The notes: a model not told the origin generated them from the letters alone. 64,000 nucleotides of DNA from Vibrio sp. RE86 (GCF_013114545.1 NZ_VTXI01000005.1:1-64000); one strand, 5' to 3'. Numbered from the stretch's first letter, positions 46,504-56,861 are shown. Numbers and translations are program-made.

Positions 46504-47784
46504 ATGCCCAACACACTATTACTCGATCAGAAACTTTATACTGTCACAACGGACTCAGAGAAAATTCGTTCGCTTGAGTCCTACGTGGCAGTGAGAGAAG
46601 AAATTAACGGAAGATTTACTCCATTCGCTGGTGGAACAGATTGGCAAGTCGTACTAAAAGAGAGTGAGGCGCTAGCACAAGGGGAGGGAATAGACCTTCT
46701 TATGAGCAGCTACTTATCTATTGCAAAGTTAAAGTTAGAGGGGATTGCGGGATTTGCGAATGGGCTCGAACTCGTTTTGTCGTGCCTGATGCAGCTCTCT
46801 AAACCGGATACGAAAGCAGCTAAAATGCGCAAAGATATTCTGTCTTGGATAAACCAAAAAGCGATTCCAGAAATCAAGAATATGAAGCCAAACCATGAGC
46901 TGCTGAAAGACTTGTATCGCAGTGAACGGATGTGCGAGAGGATTCATGAATGGATGAGTCTTCAGCAGCCAAAGCATGAGGTCGATTTTGAAGGTTTGGG
47001 TTTTGTATTGTTCGAGCATATTGATCGGATAGAAACTCAATATCACACATTGGTCAAGCGTCAGGAGAAGCAGCAGGTAGAGCCTCAGAGCGCGGGCTCT
47101 AGAAATCGCTCAACTATCAATGCATTTCTCGCTAGTCTGTTGACTGCGGCGGCATGCATTGGGGGCTTTTGGCTTTACTTGAACCCTTATGTCCTGAATG
47201 AATATCAGTATAAGTCGTGGCAGAGTGTTCCTACGCTTGATGCGACGAGAGCTGAAGCCTTTCTTAATAATACCTCGGCTGAACAACTGCGTTTGTATAG
47301 AGATAAGTTAGTCCCTCTCTACCAAGCCGAGATTAGCGAACGGCTGAAAAAGGCAGCAGATGAACCATACCGCCATCTTTTGGATCAGCTCTCAGTACTA
47401 CAAACTTTGTACAGTGAAGACCAACAAGTTAATGCGCTTACGCATAGTGTAGCCAAGGAACGAGAGGCGGCATTAGACCAAGTTAATCTAATGATAGAAC
47501 GGTTCGGGCTTGCAAGAACGCAAATGGCGAATATCTCGAAGTTAGTGAAAAGTAAACGTTGGGCGGACGTCGAAGCTCAAGCCAAACGACTTGAAGACTA
47601 CGCGGTGAGCCTTTCTCCTATCTATGGCCGGGCCGACTTTATCCAAGCTTTGCTGGAGCAGAAGCAATTTCAGCGAGCAGAGGATGAGCTTCTCGAGCTC
47701 AGAAATCGACTAAACAACCTAGCATGGCAAACGGTAGAGCTAAATCAACGACTTGAAAAAGAGAAGAAAGAAATGAGTTTGTAG
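46504..47784 (+). CDS. vasL: T6SS protein VasL (TssA-related)
   Basis: About 426 residues from ATG 46504 (442 from ATG 46456). It has an ImpA_N-like domain (about 5-150), one membrane helix (about 214-232, LTAAACIGGFWLYL) and a C-terminal coiled VasL domain rich in K/E/L. Related to TssA but membrane anchored. It is last in the cluster. I see no clear terminator before ycgN, 90 bp downstream. Confidence 0.9.
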   Translation: MPNTLLLDQKLYTVTTDSEKIRSLESYVAVREEINGRFTPFAGGTDWQVVLKESEALAQGEGIDLLMSSYLSIAKLKLEGIAGFANGLELVLSCLMQLSKPDTKAAKMRKDILSWINQKAIPEIKNMKPNHELLKDLYRSERMCERIHEWMSLQQPKHEVDFEGLGFVLFEHIDRIETQYHTLVKRQEKQQVEPQSAGSRNRSTINAFLASLLTAAACIGGFWLYLNPYVLNEYQYKSWQSVPTLDATRAEAFLNNTSAEQLRLYRDKLVPLYQAEISERLKKAADEPYRHLLDQLSVLQTLYSEDQQVNALTHSVAKEREAALDQVNLMIERFGLARTQMANISKLVKSKRWADVEAQAKRLEDYAVSLSPIYGRADFIQALLEQKQFQRAEDELLELRNRLNNLAWQTVELNQRLEKEKKEMSL

Positions 47785-47874
47785 TAACCGCTTAATACTT
47801 GCACTTTGGAACAATGATCTATATAAATTCCGCTTTCCTTTTCCATGACCTAATTAAAGTAAGGGTGAGCGACA

Positions 47875-48312
47875 ATGACACACTTTTGGCAGCAAAAGTC
47901 TTTAGAAGAGATGACTGAAGAAGAGTGGGAATCTCTTTGTGATGGTTGCGGTAAATGCTGCTTACATAAGCTCATGGATGAAGATACCGACGAAATCTAC
48001 TACACCAACGTTGCGTGTAGTCTCCTGAATAGCAAAACGTGTTCGTGTAAAGATTACCCGAACCGTTTTAACTACGATGAAGAGTGCACGAAGCTAACCC
48101 GTGATGATATTGAGGATTTCACTTGGTTGCCGCACACCTGCGCTTATAGACTTCTTGCAGAAGGTCAACCTCTTCCTGAGTGGCACCCTCTGATCACTGG
48201 CTCCAAATCGGCGATGCATGCTGCAGGAGAAAGTGTGCGAAACAAGGTGGTGTATGAAATCGATGTCGTCAATTGGGAAGACCATATTTTGAATCACCCA
48301 AATCGCGATTAG
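47875..48312 (+). CDS. ycgN: YcgN-type cysteine-cluster protein (UPF0260)
   Basis: 145 residues with [11 protein letters not shown] near the N-terminus and later cysteines ([37 protein letters not shown]), the YcgN/UPF0260 pattern for metal binding. Function unknown. RBS AAGGGTGAG precedes the ATG. It flanks the T6SS locus on the right, as the YkgJ-type gene does on the left. Confidence 0.95.
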   Translation: MTHFWQQKSLEEMTEEEWESLCDGCGKCCLHKLMDEDTDEIYYTNVACSLLNSKTCSCKDYPNRFNYDEECTKLTRDDIEDFTWLPHTCAYRLLAEGQPLPEWHPLITGSKSAMHAAGESVRNKVVYEIDVVNWEDHILNHPNRD

Positions 48313-48322
48313 CCTTTCAAAA

Positions 48323-48349
48323 AACAGTCACTTAGGTGGCTGTTTTTTT
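48323..48349 (+). terminator. terminator after ycgN
   Basis: AACAGTCAC/GTGGCTGTT around TTAG, followed by TTTTTT. Confidence 0.93.
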
Positions 48350-48488
48350 ATCTGTAATATTGATAACTCCATAACAGTCATAGGTTTATTGTGGTGTACA
48401 CTTGAAATATCCCTGCTTGGGTGATGTGCATGTGATTGAGTCACTCTCATCATGCCATCTACAAGCGTTTCTTTCTTTAGAGGTGATT

Positions 48489-50159
48489 ATGGAATCATTG
48501 TCTCTCCGACCTTTATCTTTGTACACTCGTTGGCTGTTATTGCTTCTTAGCCTGACGTTAAGTTTTAGTGTTCTTTCGGCGCAAGAGTCCGCTATACAGA
48601 GCCCATCACGTTCAGAAATCGCGATCAATAAGATCAATTCTGACCTCAGGGAGTTGTCTGACACACTCACTATTTCAAGCGGGGATGAAAAAGACGCTCT
48701 GCAATTGAAATTGTTCCAAAAAAATGAAGAGCTTCGATCGGCACTCTCAACGGCAGTGTCACAAGGCTCAATGCCTAAAGACGCACTGATTGCACAGGTT
48801 GAGCAGCAGCAAGTTTACTCTCAAGGCGCGGCTCTCTACTTAGAAGATAAAATTAAAACGCTCAACATTGAAATTGATAAAGCCAAAGATGAAGAGCGTC
48901 TCTCTTTGCTCAATGATTACCAAGAACTCCAGCACTATTTAGACAGTGTCATAAGGTCAAATTGGCAGAATATTGAGTGGCTGAAAAAGCTAGGCGTAGA
49001 TGAAACGGAAGCCGAAATTAAGTTTCGTGACGTTGTATCGAAACGCTTGAGGTTGATGTCGGCTTCGGTGGAGTATTTCAATCAGCAGATCAGTGTGGTT
49101 GGCAAGCAATTGACGGCCAGCCCGGACTCTGAGAAAGCGTCGCTTCAATTATCTCAGTTGGTGATCAAGCAGCGCATGAATATTGCGGTAGACAGCTTAA
49201 CGTCTTTGATATCGATCGCCGATAATCTTGGGTTGGATACTTCTGAGTATAAACGTTTGATGTTTGAAGTGACTGGAAGTATCACTCAGGACTTGTTTGA
49301 AGGTAAGGTCATTCTCTCCATATTATCTCATTGGTCTGCGAACATTTGGGATTGGTTTGGTAGTAATGCCCCTCAGCACCTGTTCCAATTGTTTATCTTT
49401 GCACTGTTGATTTTCGTCACTAAGTTGATGGCAAAGCTGGTTCGCAAAGTGGTGAGTAAGACGGTGGTTTCGAAGAACCTCAAGTTGTCTCAGCTTATGC
49501 AGGATTTCTTCATCGGTATGTCGGGAAATATTGTCTGGGTCATCGGTATCATGGTCGCCTTGTCACAACTTGGGCTTAACTTAGCGCCTGTGCTGACCGG
49601 TTTTGGTATCGCGGGTGTCATTATCGGTTTTGCACTGCAAGATACTTTGTCCAACTTTGCTGCAGGGATGATGCTGCTTATCTATCGTCCATTTGATGTC
49701 GGAGATTTTGTCTTCGCTGGTGGAGTTGATGGTAAGGTCAGCCACATGAGCTTAGTGAACACCACCATTAAGACGTTTGATAACCAGATCATTATTATCC
49801 CGAATGGTAAGATTTGGGGTGATGTCATTAAAAACGTTACTCATGAACGAGTGCGTCGTGTTGATATGGTCTTTGGTATTGGTTATTCGGATGACCTGCT
49901 CAAAGCTGAAGCCATCCTTACTGAGATTGTCATGGCACACCCAGATGTACTCCGCACTCCAGAACCTAATATCCGCGTTCATACACTGAATACATCTTCC
50001 GTTGATTTTATTGTTCGCCCTTGGGTAAAAACTGACGACTATTGGGATGTGTATTGGGATGTCACCAAGGAGGTCAAATTGAGATTTGATCGAGAGGGTA
50101 TTTCGATTCCTTTCCCTCAACAAGATGTCCATTTGCATATGGTTAAAGAATCAGAATAA
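48489..50159 (+). CDS. MscS-family mechanosensitive channel
   Basis: 556 residues from ATG 48489, which has AGAGGTG 5 bp upstream; the longer frame from 48402 lacks support. After a signal peptide (to about VLSA) there is a long coiled-coil periplasmic domain (about 35-260), then three membrane helices (about 290-400) and the MscS pore/beta domain (GFGIAGVIIGFALQDTLSNF, PFDVGDFV, IIIIPNGKIWGDVI). Larger than E. coli MscS and smaller than MscK. Role in osmotic downshock is inferred. Confidence 0.93.
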   Translation: MESLSLRPLSLYTRWLLLLLSLTLSFSVLSAQESAIQSPSRSEIAINKINSDLRELSDTLTISSGDEKDALQLKLFQKNEELRSALSTAVSQGSMPKDALIAQVEQQQVYSQGAALYLEDKIKTLNIEIDKAKDEERLSLLNDYQELQHYLDSVIRSNWQNIEWLKKLGVDETEAEIKFRDVVSKRLRLMSASVEYFNQQISVVGKQLTASPDSEKASLQLSQLVIKQRMNIAVDSLTSLISIADNLGLDTSEYKRLMFEVTGSITQDLFEGKVILSILSHWSANIWDWFGSNAPQHLFQLFIFALLIFVTKLMAKLVRKVVSKTVVSKNLKLSQLMQDFFIGMSGNIVWVIGIMVALSQLGLNLAPVLTGFGIAGVIIGFALQDTLSNFAAGMMLLIYRPFDVGDFVFAGGVDGKVSHMSLVNTTIKTFDNQIIIIPNGKIWGDVIKNVTHERVRRVDMVFGIGYSDDLLKAEAILTEIVMAHPDVLRTPEPNIRVHTLNTSSVDFIVRPWVKTDDYWDVYWDVTKEVKLRFDREGISIPFPQQDVHLHMVKESE

Positions 50160-50163
50160 GCGA

Positions 50164-50193
50164 TAAAAAAAGCTCACCACGAAGGTGAGCTTT
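50164..50193. terminator. bidirectional terminator between channel and BCCT genes
   Basis: AAAGCTCACC/GGTGAGCTTT around ACGAA between convergent genes. On the minus strand a TTTTTTT tract follows; on the plus strand the tail is short. Confidence 0.88.
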
Positions 50194-50217
50194 GACTTAG
50201 GGAAGGAAGATAGCAAA

Positions 50218-52113
50218 TTAGCTGGCCGCTGCTGAATTAGTGACGGCTTGATTGAACTCTCCACGAGCCATCTGAGCTTGCTCTGACGCCTCTTGTTTGC
50301 GTTCTTGAGCTTTAGAAACCTCATCCAATGCTTCTTGTAGGTCATTGTATAGTTCTGGTGGCAAATGATGGTCAGCAAACTCTTCATCACCGGAATGCTC
50401 TAATGCAAATGCACGAATACGCTTTTTCACTTTAAGTACGTGAGCCATAGCTTGGCGTTCTTGCTCGGCTGCTTCTTGAGCTGTATCACGGCTACGTTCG
50501 AATCGAGCGAGTGCCATACCTTCAGAAGACCATGGATCCATTTCTGGAAGATCTTCGATGTTGATCGTCGGTTCGACATAATCCTCTTGGTGACGTAGGT
50601 CTAAGCTCGTTGCGCGTACCGCAGAAATCATCAACATCACTGAAATACCAAGTAGAGGTAGGCCACCGACAATTGCGGCGGTTTGCAGTGTGCTAAGGCC
50701 GCCCAAGAACATCAAAACAGTCGGGAGGAATGATAGGGTGAACGCCCAAAATAGACGGTTCCAACGCATCGGTTCTTCCGTGACATCATTTTGCACTACA
50801 GATGCCAAAATATAGGAGATGGAGTCAAACGTGGTTGCAGTAAAGATGATACACAAAATCGTGAATACAGCGATGACGACAGTGCCCATTGGCAGCGCGC
50901 CCAACATAGAGAAAATGGCTTTGGTTGCGCCTTCAGTGTTCAGAATCCCCACAACATCAAGCTCACCTGAAAGTTGAAGCGAAAGGCCATAGTTACCTAG
51001 AATCATGAAGAATAGGAAACAGCCCATTGAGCCGAAGAAGATCGAACCCGACACCATTTGTTTGATAGTGCGACCACGTGAAATACGGGCAACAAATAGC
51101 CCCATGCTTGGCGCAAATACTAGCCACCAAGCCCAGTAGAAAATCGTCCAATCTTGAGGGAAATGGGTGTTTTCAAACGTACCATAACCACCAAATGGTT
51201 CTGCCCATGTTGCCATCACAAAAAAGTTAGACAGCATACGACCGATCGAATCTAAACCGGTTTCAAGCATGAAGATGGTTGGTCCTACGACAAGAACAAA
51301 TGCGAGCAGCCCCATTGCACCCCAAAAGTTGATGTTACTCAGTACCTTGATGCCTTTTTCCATACCAGCGTATGAAGAGTAAGCAAAGATAGCGGTACAG
51401 ACGAGAAGAACAGCAATTTGGCTAAGCGTGGTTTGTGGGATGCCAAATAGAGCATTTAAACCTTCCCCTATTAGAGGCGCAGCCAAGCCTAGTGTGGTTG
51501 CAGCACCGCCAAGTAGACCGAAGATAAATAGGATATCGACAATTTTACCCGCTGCACCTTTAGTACGCTCTTCGCCAAGTACTGGCATCAGCGCGCTAGA
51601 CACTTTGAGTACCGGTTGTTTGCGGACATAAAAGAAGTAAGCGATAGGAAGGGCTGGGATTAGGTATATAGCCCAAGCAATTGGACCCCAGTGGAACAAA
51701 CCATAGGTAGCAGCCCAACGAATAGCTTCTTCACTACCAGGTTCTAGCTGGAAAGGTGGAGATTGATAGTAATAAGCCCATTCTATACAGCCCCAATAAA
51801 GAATGCTTGCGCCGATGCCGCCACAAAAGAGCATGGCAGCCCACGAAGAGGTTGCGAATTCTGGTTTCTCGTCAGGGTCGCCTAGTTTGATTTGGCCCAT
51901 GTCACTAAAAATGACATATATCATGAAGAAAAATGCACTCAACCCTAAGGCTAAGTAAAGAAAACCGAGTTTATCGGTCATAAAGGTTTTTGCCACCGCA
52001 ATCCATTCTGCTCCCTGCTGGGGGAATAAGATTAACGGCGTTACAATGGATAAGAGCAGAGCGATAGCACCGAAGAAGGTCGGTTTATCGATCAGCGAAA
52101 AGGAATTTTTCAC
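50218..52113 (-). CDS. BCCT-family transporter
   Basis: 631-residue betaine/carnitine/choline transporter with 12 hydrophobic segments, the substrate-region motif around WGCIEWAYYY, and the family block WTIFYWAWWLVFAPSMGLF plus ARISRGRTIK. The C-terminal 120 residues are cytoplasmic, charged and coiled (RFERSRDTAQEAAEQERQAM, ALDEVSKAQERKQEASEQAQ), a possible osmosensing tail. Exact substrate cannot be read from sequence; sodium- or proton-coupled uptake of quaternary amines is known for the family. Confidence 0.93.
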   Translation of the reverse strand: MKNSFSLIDKPTFFGAIALLLSIVTPLILFPQQGAEWIAVAKTFMTDKLGFLYLALGLSAFFFMIYVIFSDMGQIKLGDPDEKPEFATSSWAAMLFCGGIGASILYWGCIEWAYYYQSPPFQLEPGSEEAIRWAATYGLFHWGPIAWAIYLIPALPIAYFFYVRKQPVLKVSSALMPVLGEERTKGAAGKIVDILFIFGLLGGAATTLGLAAPLIGEGLNALFGIPQTTLSQIAVLLVCTAIFAYSSYAGMEKGIKVLSNINFWGAMGLLAFVLVVGPTIFMLETGLDSIGRMLSNFFVMATWAEPFGGYGTFENTHFPQDWTIFYWAWWLVFAPSMGLFVARISRGRTIKQMVSGSIFFGSMGCFLFFMILGNYGLSLQLSGELDVVGILNTEGATKAIFSMLGALPMGTVVIAVFTILCIIFTATTFDSISYILASVVQNDVTEEPMRWNRLFWAFTLSFLPTVLMFLGGLSTLQTAAIVGGLPLLGISVMLMISAVRATSLDLRHQEDYVEPTINIEDLPEMDPWSSEGMALARFERSRDTAQEAAEQERQAMAHVLKVKKRIRAFALEHSGDEEFADHHLPPELYNDLQEALDEVSKAQERKQEASEQAQMARGEFNQAVTNSAAAS

Positions 52114-52226
52114 GCGTTAAGTTTCCATAATCAATAGTCGCTTGATTATGGAACTAGACGAAAATACCAACAAACGCAGATTATTGTCGATAAGATAGAA
52201 GTTTTTATTACTCTATGATTAAGCCA

Positions 52227-52574
52227 TTAAAGTACGGCGAGAAGAATACCGCCGATGGTTGCCGCTGCGGAAAGATATTGCCCCGCTGAGTATGAACCAT
52301 CATCCTCTTCTTCAATTTTATCTGGGTGATCCATGCCTAACGCACCGTGCGCAAAAGACTCGACTTTGTCGCTAACGGTTTTTCCGTCCTCGACTTTGCT
52401 GTCTTTCTCTAGTTGCTGGAGCGCAGCCAAAAGTGCCTTTCCTTCCTCTGAAAGGGTCACCTTATTCTGTTCAACCTTTAGCGGCGCTGGGCCTGCGTCT
52501 TGGGTTGCAGCTGTTTGAGGTTTTACCTGCTGGGTAGGGGGCAGCTTCGCTGGCTCCATGCCTACTGGGGTCAT
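52227..52574 (-). CDS. hypothetical protein with C-terminal hydrophobic segment
   Basis: 115 residues, family not recognised. A proline/alanine-rich N-terminus (PAKLPPTQQVKPQTAATQD) is followed by an amphipathic helix (NKVTLSEEGKALLAALQQLE), an acidic stretch (KIEEEDDGS) and a hydrophobic end (YLSAAATIGGILLAVL). AAGGAGAT lies before the ATG, supporting a real gene. The preceding 183-bp gap up to chaN (52575-52757) shows nothing further that I can name. Confidence 0.7.
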   Translation of the reverse strand: MTPVGMEPAKLPPTQQVKPQTAATQDAGPAPLKVEQNKVTLSEEGKALLAALQQLEKDSKVEDGKTVSDKVESFAHGALGMDHPDKIEEEDDGSYSAGQYLSAAATIGGILLAVL

Positions 52575-52757
52575 AACGATCTCCTTACATCATCCTCAGA
52601 CAATATATCGACTGCTCGGTGAAAAACTTGTGCAAAATATGCAATATTTGTATAAAAACAACGCAAGCATAAAGTGTGCCTAGTTTATAAACTCCTTCAA
52701 TAATGTCTATTCGGACATTGAGGGAGGTAGACGTATAGTGCCAAGCAAGTAGGATGC

Positions 52758-53702
52758 CTATTCACAATCTAGGCTATCGTTACGCTTAGATAGGTGCTTG
52801 TAGGCGGCCATTCTGTTTTCCATTTGGACGTACCGAACTGGCGGCGCGAGGACATGAAGTAAATAGTCTTGATTTTGGTTGTCTTGCTCTGTGATGCTGT
52901 TTGTTGGTGTGATCACCACAACGTTAAGATTAGGATTACGCTTTAGGATCGAGGCTTTTGTACCCAACCCTTGCTCTGTATGAAACTTTCCTGCGATATG
53001 GACAACTTGGTGTGTCGTGTTTTGGTCTAAATAAAGTGTGATGCTTTCTGCCATGGTCTCATCCCAAGACACTTGTGCAGCATATTGTTTTTCGGTTTGT
53101 TCCGGTTTCCCATGATGCATTGAGGCCATGAACTTTTCTTTGTACGCGCTATTAGAAGTGTCTATCGACTGTGCAAGGTAGCTACGCTGCTCGTCATTAA
53201 GCTTATTAAGGTAACTGAGTCCTTTGCGACCGATGCAACGCACGAAGGGTTTTGGAGCATTAGCGGCGATAACGTTAAGATCGTTAGCTTTTGCCAGTTC
53301 AACTAAAGGTCTATAGTCACTTTCATAATTTGGCCAAGCATTACTATCTTTTATCAGAACTTGTTCACCAATCTTCCCCGATAGGTAGTTATCAACAACA
53401 GCTTGCTTGTCTCTGGAGAACTGCTCCATCGAAACAGCGACCTCTCGAGATTCTTTAAGCTGTTCGATCAAATTGGTCTGAAAACGGTGGATACCCGCGT
53501 GAGTGTGCCATTCACCAACCAAAATAACGTCAGCATCAAGGAGCGTCTTTGGAAGGGAATCTAGAGAGAGTGTTTGCTGGCTTGGTGAGTAGAGTTGGTA
53601 GTCATAATACGTACTCACGGCACTTTCTGGGTTTTGAGTAGAGATAGAAGAGCAAGCAACAAGAGCAAAACAGCTTAGGGAAGTGGCGAACAGCCGAAAC
53701 AT
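52758..53702 (-). CDS. ChaN-type iron-regulated lipoprotein
   Basis: 314-residue lipoprotein. Signal and lipobox (SCFALVACSS) give the lipidated cysteine near residue 17. The ChaN/DUF399 pattern is clear: DADVILVGEWHTHAGIHRFQ, VAVSMEQFSRD, and VVHIAGKFHTEQGLG, with histidines that bind heme in Campylobacter ChaN. Start ATG 53702 has GGAGG 5 bp upstream. A Fur-like box lies 60 bp upstream, which fits iron control. A heme/iron handling role is inferred from the family. Confidence 0.88.
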   Translation of the reverse strand: MFRLFATSLSCFALVACSSISTQNPESAVSTYYDYQLYSPSQQTLSLDSLPKTLLDADVILVGEWHTHAGIHRFQTNLIEQLKESREVAVSMEQFSRDKQAVVDNYLSGKIGEQVLIKDSNAWPNYESDYRPLVELAKANDLNVIAANAPKPFVRCIGRKGLSYLNKLNDEQRSYLAQSIDTSNSAYKEKFMASMHHGKPEQTEKQYAAQVSWDETMAESITLYLDQNTTHQVVHIAGKFHTEQGLGTKASILKRNPNLNVVVITPTNSITEQDNQNQDYLLHVLAPPVRYVQMENRMAAYKHLSKRNDSLDCE

Positions 53703-53760
53703 AAGAACCTCCATTATTATATGCAGTAATAGTAAAGGAGGCTCTTTAATAACTCAATAA

Positions 53761-53778
53761 AAATGAGAATTGTTATCA
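53761..53778 (-). promoter_or_regulatory. Fur-box-like site upstream of chaN
   Basis: On the minus strand TGATAACAATTCTCATTT matches the Fur consensus GATAATGATAATCATTATC in its half-sites (GATAA, TCATT). Downstream, TTGAGT-17 bp-TACTAT is a fair promoter for chaN. The box overlaps the rlmA stop codon. Confidence 0.6.
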
Positions 53779-54597
53779 AGTGTTCTTTCTGTACACTCTA
53801 ACCATAAAATCAACCTCACATTGATATAGTGTAGCGGACTTTAGTTTCTCTCTGAGCTCTTCAGATGCTTTCCAAGCGAAAGGCGTCATTTGCAACAAAT
53901 CATGTGAATCACCTTCAACAAGATCCATCACATAACTAAGCTTCTCTTCTTTCTCGAGAGCGAAACCCTCTATCGTCTCTGGCTCTTCGCTATGGAGGCG
54001 AACATCAGGGTAGATTTCATCGCGTAGCTGGTAGAGGTGGCGACCAGCAGGGGTAACCGTGACGACCACACCATTGCCTTTAACAACGCGCTGCAGCTCC
54101 TCGGCCTTACAAGGGGCGTAAATTCTTAGTACGCCATCAAGGCTCGCACTCTCAAATGGTAATCGATGGCTAGAAGCAACACTAAACTGGCAGTTTAGGT
54201 AGCGTTTGGCGGCATAGCGGATAGCGACTTTGGAGATATCCAAGCCGTACACATTGGCTGATTCTGAATGAGCGGAAAGAGCATTGGCGACTTCTGTTGT
54301 GTAGTAGCCCTCGCCACAACCGATATCGAGTAGCTTGTGGTCGGTCTCTTTTAGTAAGTCAGCACATAGGTTGGCAATATGAGCTTTTAGAGGTTGATAG
54401 TATTCTTTCTCTAAGAAACGACGGCGTGCCTGCATCATCTCTTTATTATCACCTGGATCTTTTGAGCGTTTGTGCTGAACTGGCATCAAATTGATGTAGC
54501 CCTCTTTGGCTAAATCAAAGGCATGGTTGCTTTCACAACGGTAGCTGCGCTCGGATAGAGAAAGAGGCTGATGACATAAAGGGCAGGTGTAAGACAT
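53776..54597 (-). CDS. rlmA: RlmA, 23S rRNA G745 methyltransferase
   Basis: 273-residue SAM-dependent enzyme that makes m1G745 in 23S rRNA. The N-terminal zinc knuckle CPLCHQPL with C21 and H25 (YRCESNHAF), the GYINLMPVQHKRSKDPGD block and the SAM motif LLDIGCGEGYYT are diagnostic. The start ATG 54597 fits the family (MSYTCPLC). It precedes chaN, 73 bp apart. Confidence 0.95.
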   Translation of the reverse strand: MSYTCPLCHQPLSLSERSYRCESNHAFDLAKEGYINLMPVQHKRSKDPGDNKEMMQARRRFLEKEYYQPLKAHIANLCADLLKETDHKLLDIGCGEGYYTTEVANALSAHSESANVYGLDISKVAIRYAAKRYLNCQFSVASSHRLPFESASLDGVLRIYAPCKAEELQRVVKGNGVVVTVTPAGRHLYQLRDEIYPDVRLHSEEPETIEGFALEKEEKLSYVMDLVEGDSHDLLQMTPFAWKASEELREKLKSATLYQCEVDFMVRVYRKNT

Positions 54598-54672
54598 AAA
54601 GTGCTCAATTCAATATTTGTGAGCGCAAAGTCTAGCAGGATCGAGTTCTGGGAAAAAGATTTTATCTTGATG

Positions 54673-54703
54673 CTGCCCCAGAGCATAAGGGGATCTGGGG
54701 CAG
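54673..54703 (-). terminator. hairpin between the mutarotase gene and rlmA
   Basis: CTGCCCCAGA/TCTGGGGCAG, a perfect 10-bp stem with an 11-base loop, 16 bp after the mutarotase stop on the minus strand. The T tract comes about 17 bp later, so termination strength is uncertain. Confidence 0.6.
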
Positions 54704-54718
54704 AAAGTGGTGTGGTTT

Positions 54719-55603
54719 TTATTGAGCCGTAATCGTTGTGACTAGCTGGTGGCTTTCACCCGGTTCAAGTGATTTACCTTGCTCAAGTGATGGCGCATGC
54801 AATGTTGACTCAACACATAAGAATGTCTTGTAACCATCGTCTTGCATATCACCCATAGATTGTGCACCTTCAGCCCATGGATTCCACAATACTGCAGAGT
54901 TGTGGCCTTGGTTTTTAACAACCAACGAACGATTCAGTACTGGGTCAGCAACGGTAATTTGAGTTTCAGGTTGGGTGTAAACACGGTCGATTGTATCGGT
55001 CAATTGCAAAGTCTCGCCACCCTGACAAACTTCACCACCTTTCAAGCTATCGATGTACTCAGGGCCCATACCTGTTGTTGTCGTTTGCTCAATATCACCA
55101 ACGGTTAGATAAGTGTGGAGTGCGCCTGAGAACGTCCACGTTTTGGTATCGGTGTTGGTAACGTCCAGTGTCACTTTGAGTTCATCGCCAATTTCAACCA
55201 ATAGATGAGCTTGGAACTGATGCGGCCAAACTGCAAGTGTTGTTTCTGAAGGCAGCAGACCCAATTCGATGATCACTCCGTTTTCATTTTCACGGTGCTC
55301 TAGTAATGTCCACTCGCTGTTACGAGCAAAGCCATGAGCAGGCGCTGCAATGCGACCAAACCAAGGCCAACAGATCGGAATACCGCCACGAAGTGCTGTT
55401 TTACCATCAAACTTAGCTTGCTGGCTCATCCAAATCAGGTCTTCTTGACCGTTAGGTTTGTAGGAAAGAACATGGCCGCCAAATAGAGATATCGCCGCCG
55501 TGGCTTTATCATGGATAACACGCACGGCTTTAACCGAATCAATTTCAACGATTGTGATGTTGTCAGATAAAACCGTTAGAGCTGGGAGGGTTGATAAATC
55601 CAT
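54719..55603 (-). CDS. yeaD: D-hexose-6-phosphate mutarotase (YeaD)
   Basis: 294-residue beta-sandwich aldose-1-epimerase-like protein that interconverts alpha and beta anomers of glucose 6-phosphate. Family blocks are LFGGHVLSYKPNGQEDLIWMS, ALRGGIPICWPWFGR and HGFARNSEWTL, with the catalytic glutamate in FLCVESTLH. Lies downstream of gapA as in E. coli, a link to glycolysis. Confidence 0.94.
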   Translation of the reverse strand: MDLSTLPALTVLSDNITIVEIDSVKAVRVIHDKATAAISLFGGHVLSYKPNGQEDLIWMSQQAKFDGKTALRGGIPICWPWFGRIAAPAHGFARNSEWTLLEHRENENGVIIELGLLPSETTLAVWPHQFQAHLLVEIGDELKVTLDVTNTDTKTWTFSGALHTYLTVGDIEQTTTTGMGPEYIDSLKGGEVCQGGETLQLTDTIDRVYTQPETQITVADPVLNRSLVVKNQGHNSAVLWNPWAEGAQSMGDMQDDGYKTFLCVESTLHAPSLEQGKSLEPGESHQLVTTITAQ

Positions 55604-55724
55604 TACATAATCCTTTTAAGGGAAATTGAATTCAAATACGAAAATAAGGTGCTGTTTTCTGTTATGAATAGGCTGATTTCAGCCGTATTTGGATTCAATC
55701 TCATTGTGAGCGTCATACAGATAC

Positions 55725-55748
55725 AAAAAAGGCGACTCGAAAGCCGCC
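55725..55748 (-). terminator. terminator of gapA
   Basis: On the minus strand GGCGGCT/AGTCGCC with a TTCG tetraloop (one G-T pair), followed by TTTTTT. Confidence 0.92.
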
Positions 55749-55786
55749 TTTTCAAAATTCATACGCTAATTGCGCATCCTAAGAAA

Positions 55787-56845
<1,059 letters not shown>

Positions 56846-56861
56846 TCAAAATCTGCAACTG

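Noticed and set aside
48431..48445. CRP-like sequence TGTGATTGAGTCACT upstream of the MscS gene
   Set aside because: Spacer between half-sites is 5 rather than 6 bp, and the right half is incomplete.
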